Made by a program: the position numbers and the translations under genes. Of a stretch of DNA of 64,000 nucleotides, positions 52,536 to 62,141 are shown piece by piece (position 1 is the stretch's first letter; each line of letters opens with the position of its first letter). Source of the stretch: Acidilutibacter cellobiosedens (lineage in GTDB: Bacteria > Bacillota > Clostridia > Tissierellales > Acidilutibacteraceae); the NCBI RefSeq assembly GCF_004103715.1, contig NZ_CP035282.1:1292673-1356672 (forward strand), read 5' to 3'. The notes below the pieces were generated by a model. That model was not told where the DNA came from, searched no databases, and saw only the letters and a program-made list of their open reading frames with translations.

Positions 52536-52742
52536 ATGTTAGTAGGAGGGATCTTATTATTAATATTAGGCTTTTATATGATATTTCGGAACAGGTATAG
52601 TTTAAAAAGAAGTGATGGAGGAATGCAAGTTCAGAAAAAAGATAAGGTTGAAAAAGACGGGTATTATAAATATACGGTGTTCATAGGTATTTTTGCTATT
52701 GTATTAGGGATATTCAGTATATTAAGCTATATTATTTATTAA
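52536..52742 (+). CDS. Small two-helix membrane protein
   Basis: A 68-residue protein with two hydrophobic segments (residues ~2-17 and ~47-66) joined by a basic loop. AAAGAGGTG precedes the ATG. No family is recognised. It lies 14 bases ahead of the larger membrane protein gene and is probably cotranscribed with it. Confidence 0.65.
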   Translation: MLVGGILLLILGFYMIFRNRYSLKRSDGGMQVQKKDKVEKDGYYKYTVFIGIFAIVLGIFSILSYIIY

Positions 52743-52756
52743 AGGGTGTTAATTAT

Positions 52757-54685
52757 ATGAAAAAAACTTTGATTCTAATTTTTTTAATACTTACTGTAAT
52801 AAATTCCTGCGGCTATTCTCAAGGTTACGAAAAAACCATTTTTATAGTTGTAGACCAGATGCCTATGGAAGCGGGAGAAAAAATAATGGGAGAAAATTAT
52901 GCGGGAGGTCTTATAAATACCAAAACTGTAACTCCATATAATCCTGTAAGTTTTTCTTTGAGCGTAGCAACAGGAAGAAAAGTGGGAATAGATGAAAGTA
53001 ATTTTAAAGGATTGCATAAAAATAGGGATGGAAGCATTAAAGTAATGGGTTATGATAGGATAGTAAAGTCGTTAAATGATAAGTATTCAAATTTTGTTTC
53101 GGAAGTTGATTTTTTTGGAGAAAAATTGAAAAATCAAGGGATAGGTTATATTGGCAATGGTCCTTCATCATTAATTGCTTGTGATAAAAAAGGAAATATT
53201 GAATCCGGGGAAACATATATAAATTATGATTTAGATTGGCTTGTAGATAAAACGAATAATATATTAAAAAAAGAAAATATTTTAATAATGGATTATGACA
53301 TATATGAGGAAAATGACGGAATTGAAATATTGAAGTCGTATTTAAATGAATATAAGGATTTAAATGTAATATTGGTTTCAAGAAATGTAGCAGATAATAT
53401 GAAAGGGATGTTAAACAAGTGGCTCTCTTTAATAATATATAAATCTGAAGGCGGAGAAAATGGCATATTGACAAGTTTATCAACGAAAAGAGAAGGAATA
53501 GTCACTCTGTTGGATATTTTCCCTCATGTGTTGTCCATTTACGGATTAGAAAGTAAGACTGCTATAGGAAAGAGTTTTAATATATCTCCTGTTGAAAAAC
53601 AGCCTATGGCTGCTGTAAAAAAGGTATTTGATAATACAATGGGGCAACTATGGAGTACTTATTTCTTTCATGGGATTATATATTATACATTTTGCTATTT
53701 TGCTTATTTTATAGTAAAAAGGAGATATGATAAATATAAGAATGCTGCCCTTTATTTTGATTTTATTGCGGTAATTATTTTTGTTTCATTTCTCTTAGGT
53801 TTTTTTAATATGCAGGGATATCCGATTGTATATATCCTTTTAGTACTGATGATTAGTTATCCCATATCATATTTTTTCAGGCAAAGAAAAATGAACACGG
53901 CATTCTTTTTTTCTACGGTTACATATTTATTTATGGTGCTGGGTATAATTTTCTTTCCTGAGGTTATATATAATTCTTTTGTAGGGTTTAACAATATAGT
54001 TTTCGGTTTTAGATACTATGGATTTAATAATGGTGCAATGGGAGTGCTTTTAGCTTGTTCTATCATCAGTTATTTCTCGGTAAAGAATATGATTAAAGAT
54101 AAGCTTTATAAGAATATACTTCTGATTTTATATTTTTCTTTAAACATAATTGCTTTATCTTCAAGAGTTGGTGCCAATACCGGAGGCTTTTTAGCCAGCA
54201 TAATTTTGTTTTTAATAATGATATATGAAGAGATATTTGAAAGAAACCTTACATGGAAGAGTATCTTAGGGTTATTTATTGTAGGATTTTTGATTATGTT
54301 TATTAATGTATATTTGGATTTACACAGTTTTGACAGAAGTCACGCAGGAGATTTATTATATAGAATAGAGTTTTTGGGCAGTAAAGAACTTTGGGATATG
54401 GTTAAATTGAAATTGAAGGAATTGATTTGGTTTACCATTACTCCTCCTTGGTGTATAGTGGCAGTAAGTCAAGTATTATCTGTAAGGAGCTTGTTTAAGG
54501 ATAATATTCAAATAAACCGTATTAAGGATATAAGGCCCGATGTATATAAGGAATATTTAATATTTATGGTAATCGGAGCTATATCACTTCTTATAAATGA
54601 TACGGGAATTATTTCATCTATATTTATGGTGGGTTATTTTTTAATATCCCTAATGGATGCAGATATAAGATCTTATGATTTATAA
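52757..54685 (+). CDS. Large membrane protein with alkaline-phosphatase-like outer domain (unknown function)
   Basis: The 642-residue protein starts with a signal segment ending INSCG, which could be a lipobox. Residues ~25-290 are extracellular, with IFIVVDQMPMEAGEKI, KTVTPYNPVSFSLSVATGRKVG, ILIMDYDIYE and IVTLLDIFPHVLSIYGLES, recalling the alkaline phosphatase superfamily fold, but the usual nucleophile Thr/Ser motif is not clear. About ten membrane helices fill ~300-640. I recognise no named family. It precedes tldD by 32 bases and may share an operon with it. Function unknown. Confidence 0.6.
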   Translation: MKKTLILIFLILTVINSCGYSQGYEKTIFIVVDQMPMEAGEKIMGENYAGGLINTKTVTPYNPVSFSLSVATGRKVGIDESNFKGLHKNRDGSIKVMGYDRIVKSLNDKYSNFVSEVDFFGEKLKNQGIGYIGNGPSSLIACDKKGNIESGETYINYDLDWLVDKTNNILKKENILIMDYDIYEENDGIEILKSYLNEYKDLNVILVSRNVADNMKGMLNKWLSLIIYKSEGGENGILTSLSTKREGIVTLLDIFPHVLSIYGLESKTAIGKSFNISPVEKQPMAAVKKVFDNTMGQLWSTYFFHGIIYYTFCYFAYFIVKRRYDKYKNAALYFDFIAVIIFVSFLLGFFNMQGYPIVYILLVLMISYPISYFFRQRKMNTAFFFSTVTYLFMVLGIIFFPEVIYNSFVGFNNIVFGFRYYGFNNGAMGVLLACSIISYFSVKNMIKDKLYKNILLILYFSLNIIALSSRVGANTGGFLASIILFLIMIYEEIFERNLTWKSILGLFIVGFLIMFINVYLDLHSFDRSHAGDLLYRIEFLGSKELWDMVKLKLKELIWFTITPPWCIVAVSQVLSVRSLFKDNIQINRIKDIRPDVYKEYLIFMVIGAISLLINDTGIISSIFMVGYFLISLMDADIRSYDL

Positions 54686-54717
54686 CATATTTTACGTTAA
54701 TAACGGGAGGTGTTAAC

Positions 54718-56148
54718 ATGGAAAAAGTTAAAATGTCTGAATTTTTAACAGATAAGAAGACTAAGTTAGAAGAATTGTTGGATATGCTTTTGAAGGATTA
54801 CAAATATGTATCTATTCTTGGGACAGATGTAAAGGGAAAGACATATTCCGTAAAGAAAACAGGGGTAGATATAGGGGATTCCATGTGGACAGAAAGAGGA
54901 TTTGTAATAAGGGTATTTAATGGAATCAACTATTCCGAATACTCGTTTAATGAATTGCCGGAAGATTTATCGCCAATAGTTGAGAAAATAAGGGGAATTT
55001 CTAAGGAAGATTTGAATAAGCTGAAATCTTCTTCTTTGGAGTTTATGGAGTATCCCTTAATACAGGAAGAAAATGCGGAAAAGAGTTTTTTGGGAGAAGT
55101 TGAAATTTTACCGGAAAAAATGAGTTCAAGAGAAAAAGTGGAAAGACTGCAGAGAATAAAGGATGAAGGGTTTAAATATTCTGATGAATTGGTGGACTGC
55201 AGGGTCAGCTATGAAGAAGTTCATGTTTCAAAAATATTTTTATCCCGCAATAAAAAGCTGGCTCAGTCTTATATATGGACTAACGGACAACTTGTAGCCA
55301 TTGTAAGAAGAAATGGAAATACTAAATTTGACTACAAAGGATATTCGGGACTTAAAGGAGTGGAAATACTTAACGAAATGAATGAAGGAGTCAAAGGTTT
55401 GATTGATGAAACAATTGAGCTTTTAGATAGTGAAAAAGTACAACCGGGAGAATATGATGTAATATGTACTCCTGAGATTTCGGGGTTGATAGCTCATGAA
55501 GCTTTCGGTCACGGGGTTGAAATGGACATGTTTGTAAAGAACAGGGCTAAGGCTGTGGAATATCTCAAAAAACCAGTAGCCTCCGAATTAGTTACTATGC
55601 ACGACGGAGCGGCAAGTGCGGTAGAGGTTTCATCCTATTTATTTGATGACGAAGGAGTAATAGGAAGCGATACAACAATAATCGACAAGGGAATATTAAA
55701 GACGGGGATATCCGATTTGCTTTCAGCATTGAAATTGGGCACTAAGCCTACGGGAAACGGCAAAAGAGAGTCCTTTGAGAGAAAAGCATATGCCCGAATG
55801 ACTAATACGTTTTTTGAGAAGAGAAGTTCTAAACTTGAGGATATGGTATCATCTATTGATTATGGATATCTTATAGATGTGGGAATGAGCGGCATGGAAG
55901 ATCCTAAAAATTGGGGTATACAATGTATGGTTCTTATCGGAAGAGAAATAAGGAATGGGAAATTTACGGGAAAGATTGTTTCTCCAATAGTGCTTACAGG
56001 ATATGTACCCGATTTGCTTCAGTCCATTTCAATGGTGTCCGATAAGGTGGAACTTTCCGGAACAGGAATGTGCGGCAAAGGATATAGGGAATTTGTTAAA
56101 GTTTCTGACGGAGGTCCATATATTAAAGCAAAAGTGAGGTTAGGATAA
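54718..56148 (+). CDS. tldD: TldD-family metalloprotease
   Basis: TldD and TldE form a heterodimeric zinc protease that degrades unfolded peptides and matures some ribosomal peptides. The 476-residue protein carries the TldD zinc motif HEAFGH (residues 260-265) in GLIAHEAFGHGVEMD, and a Cys/Gly-rich end (GTGMCGKGYREFVKVSDGGPYIK). Its stop overlaps the ATG of the partner gene by one base. GGGAGG precedes the start. Confidence 0.92.
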   Translation: MEKVKMSEFLTDKKTKLEELLDMLLKDYKYVSILGTDVKGKTYSVKKTGVDIGDSMWTERGFVIRVFNGINYSEYSFNELPEDLSPIVEKIRGISKEDLNKLKSSSLEFMEYPLIQEENAEKSFLGEVEILPEKMSSREKVERLQRIKDEGFKYSDELVDCRVSYEEVHVSKIFLSRNKKLAQSYIWTNGQLVAIVRRNGNTKFDYKGYSGLKGVEILNEMNEGVKGLIDETIELLDSEKVQPGEYDVICTPEISGLIAHEAFGHGVEMDMFVKNRAKAVEYLKKPVASELVTMHDGAASAVEVSSYLFDDEGVIGSDTTIIDKGILKTGISDLLSALKLGTKPTGNGKRESFERKAYARMTNTFFEKRSSKLEDMVSSIDYGYLIDVGMSGMEDPKNWGIQCMVLIGREIRNGKFTGKIVSPIVLTGYVPDLLQSISMVSDKVELSGTGMCGKGYREFVKVSDGGPYIKAKVRLG

Positions 56149-57452
56149 TGATAGATAATATAAAGAGGATATTAGAAGGTTCAAAAGAAATAAATGAATG
56201 GAAGATCGTCGAAAATAAAATTTCTTCCAAGGAAGTATTTTTTATAAAGGACAAAATTCAAATGAACAGAGGGAAAGATGTACTTCATTATAAAGTGACT
56301 CTATATAGGGATTTTGAAGAAGATAACAAAAAATACAGAGGTTCTTCCATAATCAATATCCATCCCACAATGAGCATGGAAGAAATAAAAAGCTGTATAG
56401 ATGATGCTTCTTTTTCCGCAGGTTTTGTTAAAAATGAATATTATCCCATACCAGAAGGAAATGCGGAGAAATTTTCAAAAACAAAAAGTAATTTCTGTGA
56501 GGGGAATATTTCGGACTGGATAGAAAAATTGTCTTATTCATTATATAAGGAAAATATATATGAAAAAGGTTTTATAAATTCTTCGGAATTATTTTTAGAC
56601 AGGATATGTACGAGAATTTTAAATTCTAAAGGTCTTGATGTTTCATTCAGCCAATATAAAGGTATGGTTCAAGTGGTAACAAGCTGGGAAGGGGATAAGG
56701 GTGAAATAGAGTTATACAATAGTATCAGATTCGCGGATTATGATGATAAAATGATTAGAGAGGAAATCAGAAAACAGTTGCTTTTATCTGAAGACAGAGC
56801 AAAAGCTTTACCTACACCCAGTTTAAATAAAGAAAATATTTTACTTACAGGAAAATCGGTTAAAGAATTTTTGGGATATTATTATTCGAAATCAAATGCC
56901 AAGGGAGTATACGATGGTATATCAACATTTAAAAAGGGAAGTAAAGTTCAAGGCAATGAAGTAAAGGGAGATTTAATTAATATGTCATTGAATCCGTTTA
57001 TGGAAAATTCTACAGAAAGTACTCCCTACGATGAAGATGGATTTAAGTTAGAGAAGATTGATATAATAAAAGACGGAGTGCTTTTAAGATATTGGGGAGA
57101 TGTCAGACACTCTTATTATCTTAATGCCGAACCTACAGGTAATATCGGGAATGTATTCTTTGCCGGCGGAAGTAAATCTGTTGATGAAATGAAAAAAGAG
57201 CCCTATTTGGAGCTTATAAGTTTTTCTGATTTCCAAATGGACGGATTGACAGGAGATTTTGGGGGAGAAATAAGACTCGGATTTTATTTTGATGGGGAAA
57301 ATACTGTTCCTGTAACGGGAGGCTCAATTTCCGGTAATATTATAGAGGTCGAAAAGAATTTAACTTTGTCTAAAGAAATAGAAAAGGAAAACAATTTTTC
57401 GGGACCTAAGGCCATTCAAATTCATGGCATAAATGTTTTGGGAATAAAATAG
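56148..57452 (+). CDS. TldE/PmbA-family partner subunit
   Basis: The 434-residue protein belongs to the PmbA/TldE half of the family: SSKEVFFIKDKIQMNRG, YSKSNAKGVYDGISTFKKGSKVQ, LRYWGDVRHSYYLNAEPTGNIGN, and TGDFGGEIRLGFYFDGENTVPVTGGSISGN. It has no HExxxH motif, as expected for the non-metal partner. It is directly coupled to tldD. No ribosomal-peptide precursor gene is seen nearby, so general peptide turnover is the likely job. Confidence 0.9.
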   Translation: MIDNIKRILEGSKEINEWKIVENKISSKEVFFIKDKIQMNRGKDVLHYKVTLYRDFEEDNKKYRGSSIINIHPTMSMEEIKSCIDDASFSAGFVKNEYYPIPEGNAEKFSKTKSNFCEGNISDWIEKLSYSLYKENIYEKGFINSSELFLDRICTRILNSKGLDVSFSQYKGMVQVVTSWEGDKGEIELYNSIRFADYDDKMIREEIRKQLLLSEDRAKALPTPSLNKENILLTGKSVKEFLGYYYSKSNAKGVYDGISTFKKGSKVQGNEVKGDLINMSLNPFMENSTESTPYDEDGFKLEKIDIIKDGVLLRYWGDVRHSYYLNAEPTGNIGNVFFAGGSKSVDEMKKEPYLELISFSDFQMDGLTGDFGGEIRLGFYFDGENTVPVTGGSISGNIIEVEKNLTLSKEIEKENNFSGPKAIQIHGINVLGIK

Positions 57453-57460
57453 GATATTAG

Positions 57461-57505
57461 GAAAGCAGCTTCTGATTATACGAAAAAGAAGCTGTTTTCT
57501 TTTTC
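57461..57505 (+). terminator. Terminator of the tldDE unit
   Basis: GAAAGCAGCTTCT (57461-57473) pairs with AGAAGCTGTTTTC (57487-57499) with one G-U pair, followed by TTTTTC. Confidence 0.75.
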
Positions 57506-57603
57506 ATTTTCAATGTTGAAAAAAACTTTGACTAATTATATAATATTCGTGTGGCTAAATATTAAAGTGTCTTATTGAATTCAGGGAAGAGGTGATTGCT
57601 AGA

Positions 57604-59334
57604 TTGATAAAAAAGTTTATTTCTTATTATAAGCCTCATAGAAAGCTATTCTTTATAGATATGTTATGTGCCTTTATTATTTCTGCATTGGACTTGGTTT
57701 TCCCCATAGTTTCAAGAAACTTTATCAACGATATTATTCCTAACGGGAAGATGCATTTGCTATACAAATGGTCAATTGTATTGTTCCTTTTATATATTTT
57801 AAGATATATATGCAATTATGTGGTTACTTACTGGGGACATGTTGTGGGTGTAAGAATAGAGTATGATATGAGAAGGGATTTATTTGCTCATTTGCAAACT
57901 TTATCTTTTAGCTATTTTGATAATAATAAAACGGGACATATTATGTCAAGAATGATAAATGATTTGAGAGAGATTTCCGAATTGGCTCATCACGGTCCGG
58001 AAGATATATTTATTTCTTTTATAATGATAGTAGGATCTTTTATTATCTTATTTGGAATTGAGTGGAGGCTGACTTTAGTCATATTTGCCTTTGTTCCGTT
58101 TATGATATTGTTTGCGATAAAGAAAAGAGTAAAATTAGAAAATGCTTTTAAAGATGTAAAAATGACTATTGCCAATGTAAATTCTCAGCTGGAAAACAGC
58201 ATTTCCGGAATCAGAGTTGCTAAATCTTTTACCAACGAACAGTATGAAATGGAAAAGTTTAACGGAGGCAACAAAAAGTTTAAGATTTCAAGAGAATCTG
58301 CATTTAAATATATGGCGGATTTTTCATCAGGGATTATATTTGTTTCGAATATTTTAAATCTTGTGGCCCTAAGTTTAGGCGGAATATTTGTGTACAAAGG
58401 AATTATCAATATCGGAGATTTAGTGGCATATATTTTATTTATAGGATTTTTTCTTCAGCCTATACGTAGGCTTACTGAATTTACTCAGCAATACGAAGAT
58501 GGAATGACAGGGTTTAAAAGGTTTATGGAAATAATGGATATAAAACCGGATATAGTAGATAGAGAGGGAGCTGTTGATTTAAAAAATGTAAAGGGAAAAA
58601 TTAGATTCAATAACGTATCTTTTAGTTATACAAACGGAGAAAATACCGTTCTTTCCAATATAAATCTGACAATAGAACCGGGGGAAACAATAGCTATTGT
58701 AGGACCTTCCGGGGCAGGAAAAACAACTTTATGTCATCTTATACCCAGGTTTTATGAAACCAATAGCGGAGAAATAACAATAGATGATATAGATATAAAG
58801 AATATAAAACTTAAATCTTTAAGACAAAATATAGGACTTGTTCAGCAAGATGTATTTCTTTTCACAGGAACTATAAAAGATAATATACTTTATGGAAATC
58901 CTCAAGCAACGGAAGAGGAAATAATTGAAGCTGCCCGAAATGCAAGTATTCATGATTATATTATGAGTTTACCAGAAGACTATGATACCTACATAGGAGA
59001 GAAGGGCATTAAATTGTCCGGTGGTCAAAAACAAAGAATATCCATAGCCAGAGTATTCCTAAAAAATCCGCCTATATTGATATTGGATGAGGCTACTTCC
59101 TCTTTAGACAATGCAACAGAAATTGCAATACAAGAATCTCTGAAAAAATTGTCTTATGGGAGAACAACCTTAATAATAGCTCATAGGCTTTCCACTATAA
59201 AAAATGCAGATGAAATTGTAGTTTTAACTAATCAGGGAATTATTGAGAGGGGCAGACATCAGGAGCTTTTGGATAGAGGAGGAGTATACTCCGAATTGTA
59301 TAAATCTCAATTCAAAGACTTAATGACCGAATAG
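57604..59334 (+). CDS. ABC exporter half-transporter (MsbA/LmrA type)
   Basis: The ~576-residue protein fuses six membrane helices (residues ~1-300, with FSYFDNNKTGHIMSRMINDLREISELAHHGPED) to an ATPase: Walker A GPSGAGKTT (near 365), Q-loop GLVQQDVFLFTGTIKDNILYG, signature LSGGQKQRISIARVF (near 475) and Walker B ILILDEATSSLD. It would work as a homodimer exporting lipids or drugs; substrate unknown. TTG 57604 lies nine bases from GAGGTG (57589-57594); GTG 57592 is inside that site. Confidence 0.9.
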   Translation: MIKKFISYYKPHRKLFFIDMLCAFIISALDLVFPIVSRNFINDIIPNGKMHLLYKWSIVLFLLYILRYICNYVVTYWGHVVGVRIEYDMRRDLFAHLQTLSFSYFDNNKTGHIMSRMINDLREISELAHHGPEDIFISFIMIVGSFIILFGIEWRLTLVIFAFVPFMILFAIKKRVKLENAFKDVKMTIANVNSQLENSISGIRVAKSFTNEQYEMEKFNGGNKKFKISRESAFKYMADFSSGIIFVSNILNLVALSLGGIFVYKGIINIGDLVAYILFIGFFLQPIRRLTEFTQQYEDGMTGFKRFMEIMDIKPDIVDREGAVDLKNVKGKIRFNNVSFSYTNGENTVLSNINLTIEPGETIAIVGPSGAGKTTLCHLIPRFYETNSGEITIDDIDIKNIKLKSLRQNIGLVQQDVFLFTGTIKDNILYGNPQATEEEIIEAARNASIHDYIMSLPEDYDTYIGEKGIKLSGGQKQRISIARVFLKNPPILILDEATSSLDNATEIAIQESLKKLSYGRTTLIIAHRLSTIKNADEIVVLTNQGIIERGRHQELLDRGGVYSELYKSQFKDLMTE

Positions 59335-59399
59335 TACAAGTTCCAAAAAAACTTATTTCCACATATAATGTTAATGAATTATGTGGAAGGGGGGGTTTT

Positions 59400-59714
59400 A
59401 TGGATAATCTATTATATCCGGAACTTTACTATAGGATATATCCCAAAGTAATTGATGTTATCAACAAAAACTTATCTATAATTTCAGCGGATACAGAGTT
59501 GACAGATGAGCAATTGAATAATATGGTAGAAGAAGTATATAGAGAAATGATACAGGAATGTCCTGAAATGCAGGAAGATCCAGGTGAACGAAAAATAAGA
59601 TCTTCAAGATATAGAATTCAGAGACCTTATTATGGAAGAGGAAGATTAGCAAGAGACATTATTTCAATAATACTTATTTCGGAATTGCTCAGAAGAAGGT
59701 ATATATATGGATAG
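59400..59714 (+). CDS. Small hypothetical protein, Arg-rich C-terminus
   Basis: A 104-residue protein. Residues ~1-55 are acidic and helical (LYPELYYRIYPKVIDVINKNL, QLNNMVEEVYREMIQECPEM), followed by a very Arg-rich part (SSRYRIQRPYYGRGRLARD) and a hydrophobic end (IISIILISELLRRR). GGAAGGGGGGG precedes the ATG and a strong terminator follows, supporting a real single gene. I do not recognise a named family; similar small proteins in spore formers are sometimes spore-associated. Confidence 0.6.
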   Translation: MDNLLYPELYYRIYPKVIDVINKNLSIISADTELTDEQLNNMVEEVYREMIQECPEMQEDPGERKIRSSRYRIQRPYYGRGRLARDIISIILISELLRRRYIYG

Positions 59715-59766
59715 TAATAAATAGGCAGCAGGGCGTTTTCCCTTTGCTGCCTATTTATTATTTTTT
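59715..59766 (+). terminator. Intrinsic terminator
   Basis: Sixteen-base arms TAATAAATAGGCAGCA (59715-59730) and TGCTGCCTATTTATTA (59745-59760), extended by GGG/CCC inside, followed by TTTTTT. One of the clearest terminators of the window. Confidence 0.9.
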
Positions 59767-59874
59767 GTCTTTTATTTATATTTAATTTTGATTTAATTGT
59801 AATAAATAAGTGTAAATATAATAGGGATGGTATAAAATATATAGGGATGATTTTATCTAAATTGAGATTATCTG

Positions 59875-59903
59875 TTGACTAATTCCTACTAAAATAGTAT
59901 GAT
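59875..59903 (+). promoter_or_regulatory. Promoter of the suf operon with possible IscR/Rrf2 site
   Basis: TTGACT (59875-59880), 17-base spacer, TATGAT (59898-59903). The spacer and -10 hold TACTA-AAA-TAGTA (59887-59899), a symmetric site of the kind used by Rrf2-family regulators of iron-sulfur genes. The regulator gene is not in the window. Confidence 0.55.
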
Positions 59904-59950
59904 ATAGATGTTAAAAGGTGATATAATATATATAAGGAGATGAGAAAATA

Positions 59951-60703
59951 GTGGAAAAACTATTGAATATAAAAGATCTTCATGTAGAAGTTGATGGCAA
60001 GGAAATACTTAAAGGGATTAATTTAGATATTAATAAAGGGGAAGTTCATGTAATAATGGGACCTAACGGTGGAGGAAAATCCACTCTTGCCAATACTTTA
60101 ATGAACCATCCTAAATATAAAATTTCTAAAGGAGATATTTATTTTGAAGGAGAAAGGATAAACGATCTAAAGACAGACGAAAGGGCAAAAAGAGGAATGT
60201 TCTTGTCATTTCAATATCCCGAGGAAGTAGCCGGCGTTACTGTAGAGAGTTTTTTAAGAACTGCAAAAATGGCCGTAACGGGAGAACCTTTAAAAATACT
60301 GACCTTTAGAAAAAGGCTGGAGGAAAGCATGAGACTTTTGGATATTGATAAATCTTATGCTAGGAGATATTTAAACGTAGGATTTTCCGGAGGGGAAAAG
60401 AAGAAAAATGAGATTCTTCAAATGGCTATACTTGAACCGAAGCTTTCCATCCTTGATGAGACAGATTCTGGCCTTGATGTAGATGCGGTAAAGGTAGTAT
60501 CGGAGGGAGTTAAACTTTTAGCCGATGGAGAAAAATCCATAATTATAATAACTCATCACAATAAGATATTGCAATATCTTCATCCGGATTACGTACATGT
60601 TTTGATAGACGGAAAGATAATTAAAACAGGAGATATGAGTATTGCAAAGGATATCGAAAATAACGGATATGAAAAATATAAAGAAGAAGTTTATCAACTT
60701 TGA
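59951..60703 (+). CDS. sufC: Fe-S cluster assembly ATPase SufC
   Basis: The 250-residue ABC-type ATPase has Walker A GPNGGGKST near residue 37, LSFQYPEEVAGVTVESFLR near 83 (SufC-specific), signature FSGGEKKKNEILQMA near 144 and Walker B SILDETDSGLDVDA. SufC drives the SufBCD scaffold. Start is GTG 59951 behind AAGGAG at 59934-59939. First gene of the suf operon. Confidence 0.95.
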   Translation: MEKLLNIKDLHVEVDGKEILKGINLDINKGEVHVIMGPNGGGKSTLANTLMNHPKYKISKGDIYFEGERINDLKTDERAKRGMFLSFQYPEEVAGVTVESFLRTAKMAVTGEPLKILTFRKRLEESMRLLDIDKSYARRYLNVGFSGGEKKKNEILQMAILEPKLSILDETDSGLDVDAVKVVSEGVKLLADGEKSIIIITHHNKILQYLHPDYVHVLIDGKIIKTGDMSIAKDIENNGYEKYKEEVYQL

Positions 60704-60719
60704 GGTGGTGTTTGTATAG

Positions 60720-62129
60720 ATGGAGACTAAAAAGAAAACATATGTGGATGATATAGACAGAGGTATTTATGATATAAAAAATAAGGTCAGGTACAGTTAC
60801 AAGGTAGAGAACGGGTTGACGGAAAAAATTGTGCGGGAGATTTCAAAAGAAAAGAATGAACCTAAATGGATGACAGATTTTAGACTTAAATCTCTTGAGA
60901 TATATAACAATATGGAATTGCCTCCTTGGGGACCGGATTTAAGTGACCTTGATATGGATAATATAGTTACTTATATAAGGCCTGATACGGATATGAAAAG
61001 CAGTTGGGATCAGGTGCCGAAAGATATAAAACGTACTTTTGATTTACTTGGAATACCTGAAGCGGAAAAGGAGTCTCTTGCCGGAGTGGGAGCTCAATAC
61101 GATTCTGAAGTGGTGTACCATAATATAAAAGAAGAGCTGGTAAAACAAGGAGTAATATATACTGATATGGAAACTGCAGTCAGAGATTATGAAGATATAG
61201 TCAAGGCACATTTCATGAAATGTGTTCCCCCGACTGATCATAAATTTGTCGCTCTTCACGGGGCAGTATGGTCGGGAGGTTCTTTCGTATATGTTCCAGA
61301 AGGAGTACAGGTTGATATTCCTCTTCAATCTTATTTCAGGATGAATGCACCGGGAATAGGACAGTTTGAACATACTCTGATAATAGTGGAGAAAGGTGCA
61401 CGGGTTCATTTTATAGAAGGATGTTCCGCACCTAAATATAATGTAAATAATCTTCACGCCGGCTGTGTGGAGCTGTTCATAGGAGAGGGAGCTACTTTAA
61501 GGTACAGTACCATAGAAAATTGGTCTAAGAATATGTATAATTTAAATACTAAGCGTGCTTTAGTTGAGAAAAACGGAACTATAGAATGGGTTACCGGTTC
61601 TTTTGGTTCGAAAGTATCTATGCTTTATCCGATGAGTGTATTAAAAGGAGAAGGAGCAAAATGTGAGTTTACAGGAATTACTTTTGCCGGAAAGGGTCAG
61701 TACCTTGATACAGGATGTAAAGTCGTTCATGCGGCTCCTCATACTTATTCCAATGTTAACTCCAAATCCATTTCCAAGAGTGGAGGAGTAGCCATATATA
61801 GAGATGTAATTAAGATAAATAAGGAGGCCCATCATTCCAAATCCACGGTGTCTTGTGAGTCCTTGATGCTGGATAATATATCAAGATCCGATACCATACC
61901 TGTTATGGATATATTAAATGATGAGGTGGATTTAGGTCATGAGGCAAAGATAGGAAGAATAAGCGATGAATCGATTTTTTACCTTATGAGCAGGGGATTA
62001 AGCGAGGAAGAAGCAAGAGCGATGATAGTAAGAGGATTCGTGGAGCCGATTTCAAAAGAACTTCCGCTGGAATATGCGGTTGAGATGAATAATCTGATTA
62101 AGCTGGAATTAGAAGGAACAATAGGATAG
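60720..62129 (+). CDS. sufB: Fe-S cluster scaffold protein SufB
   Basis: The 469-residue protein matches SufB throughout: EPKWMTDFRLKSLEIYNNMELPPWGPDL near residue 43, YVPEGVQVDIPLQSYFRMN near 193, HFIEGCSAPKYNVNNLHAGCVELF near 227, and SRSDTIPVMDILNDEVDLGHEAKIGRISDESIFYLMSRGLSEEEARAMIVRGF near the end. The Cys in EGCSAP, and the one in HAGCVE, are conserved in this family. Start 16 bases after sufC. Confidence 0.96.
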   Translation: METKKKTYVDDIDRGIYDIKNKVRYSYKVENGLTEKIVREISKEKNEPKWMTDFRLKSLEIYNNMELPPWGPDLSDLDMDNIVTYIRPDTDMKSSWDQVPKDIKRTFDLLGIPEAEKESLAGVGAQYDSEVVYHNIKEELVKQGVIYTDMETAVRDYEDIVKAHFMKCVPPTDHKFVALHGAVWSGGSFVYVPEGVQVDIPLQSYFRMNAPGIGQFEHTLIIVEKGARVHFIEGCSAPKYNVNNLHAGCVELFIGEGATLRYSTIENWSKNMYNLNTKRALVEKNGTIEWVTGSFGSKVSMLYPMSVLKGEGAKCEFTGITFAGKGQYLDTGCKVVHAAPHTYSNVNSKSISKSGGVAIYRDVIKINKEAHHSKSTVSCESLMLDNISRSDTIPVMDILNDEVDLGHEAKIGRISDESIFYLMSRGLSEEEARAMIVRGFVEPISKELPLEYAVEMNNLIKLELEGTIG

Positions 62130-62141
62130 GAGGATGAACTC

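Noticed and set aside
54718-57452. TldDE as maturation protease of a ribosomal peptide cluster
   Set aside because: No precursor peptide, modifying enzyme or dedicated exporter gene is evident next to it; the ABC half-exporter downstream has its own terminator-separated unit and lacks a peptidase domain.
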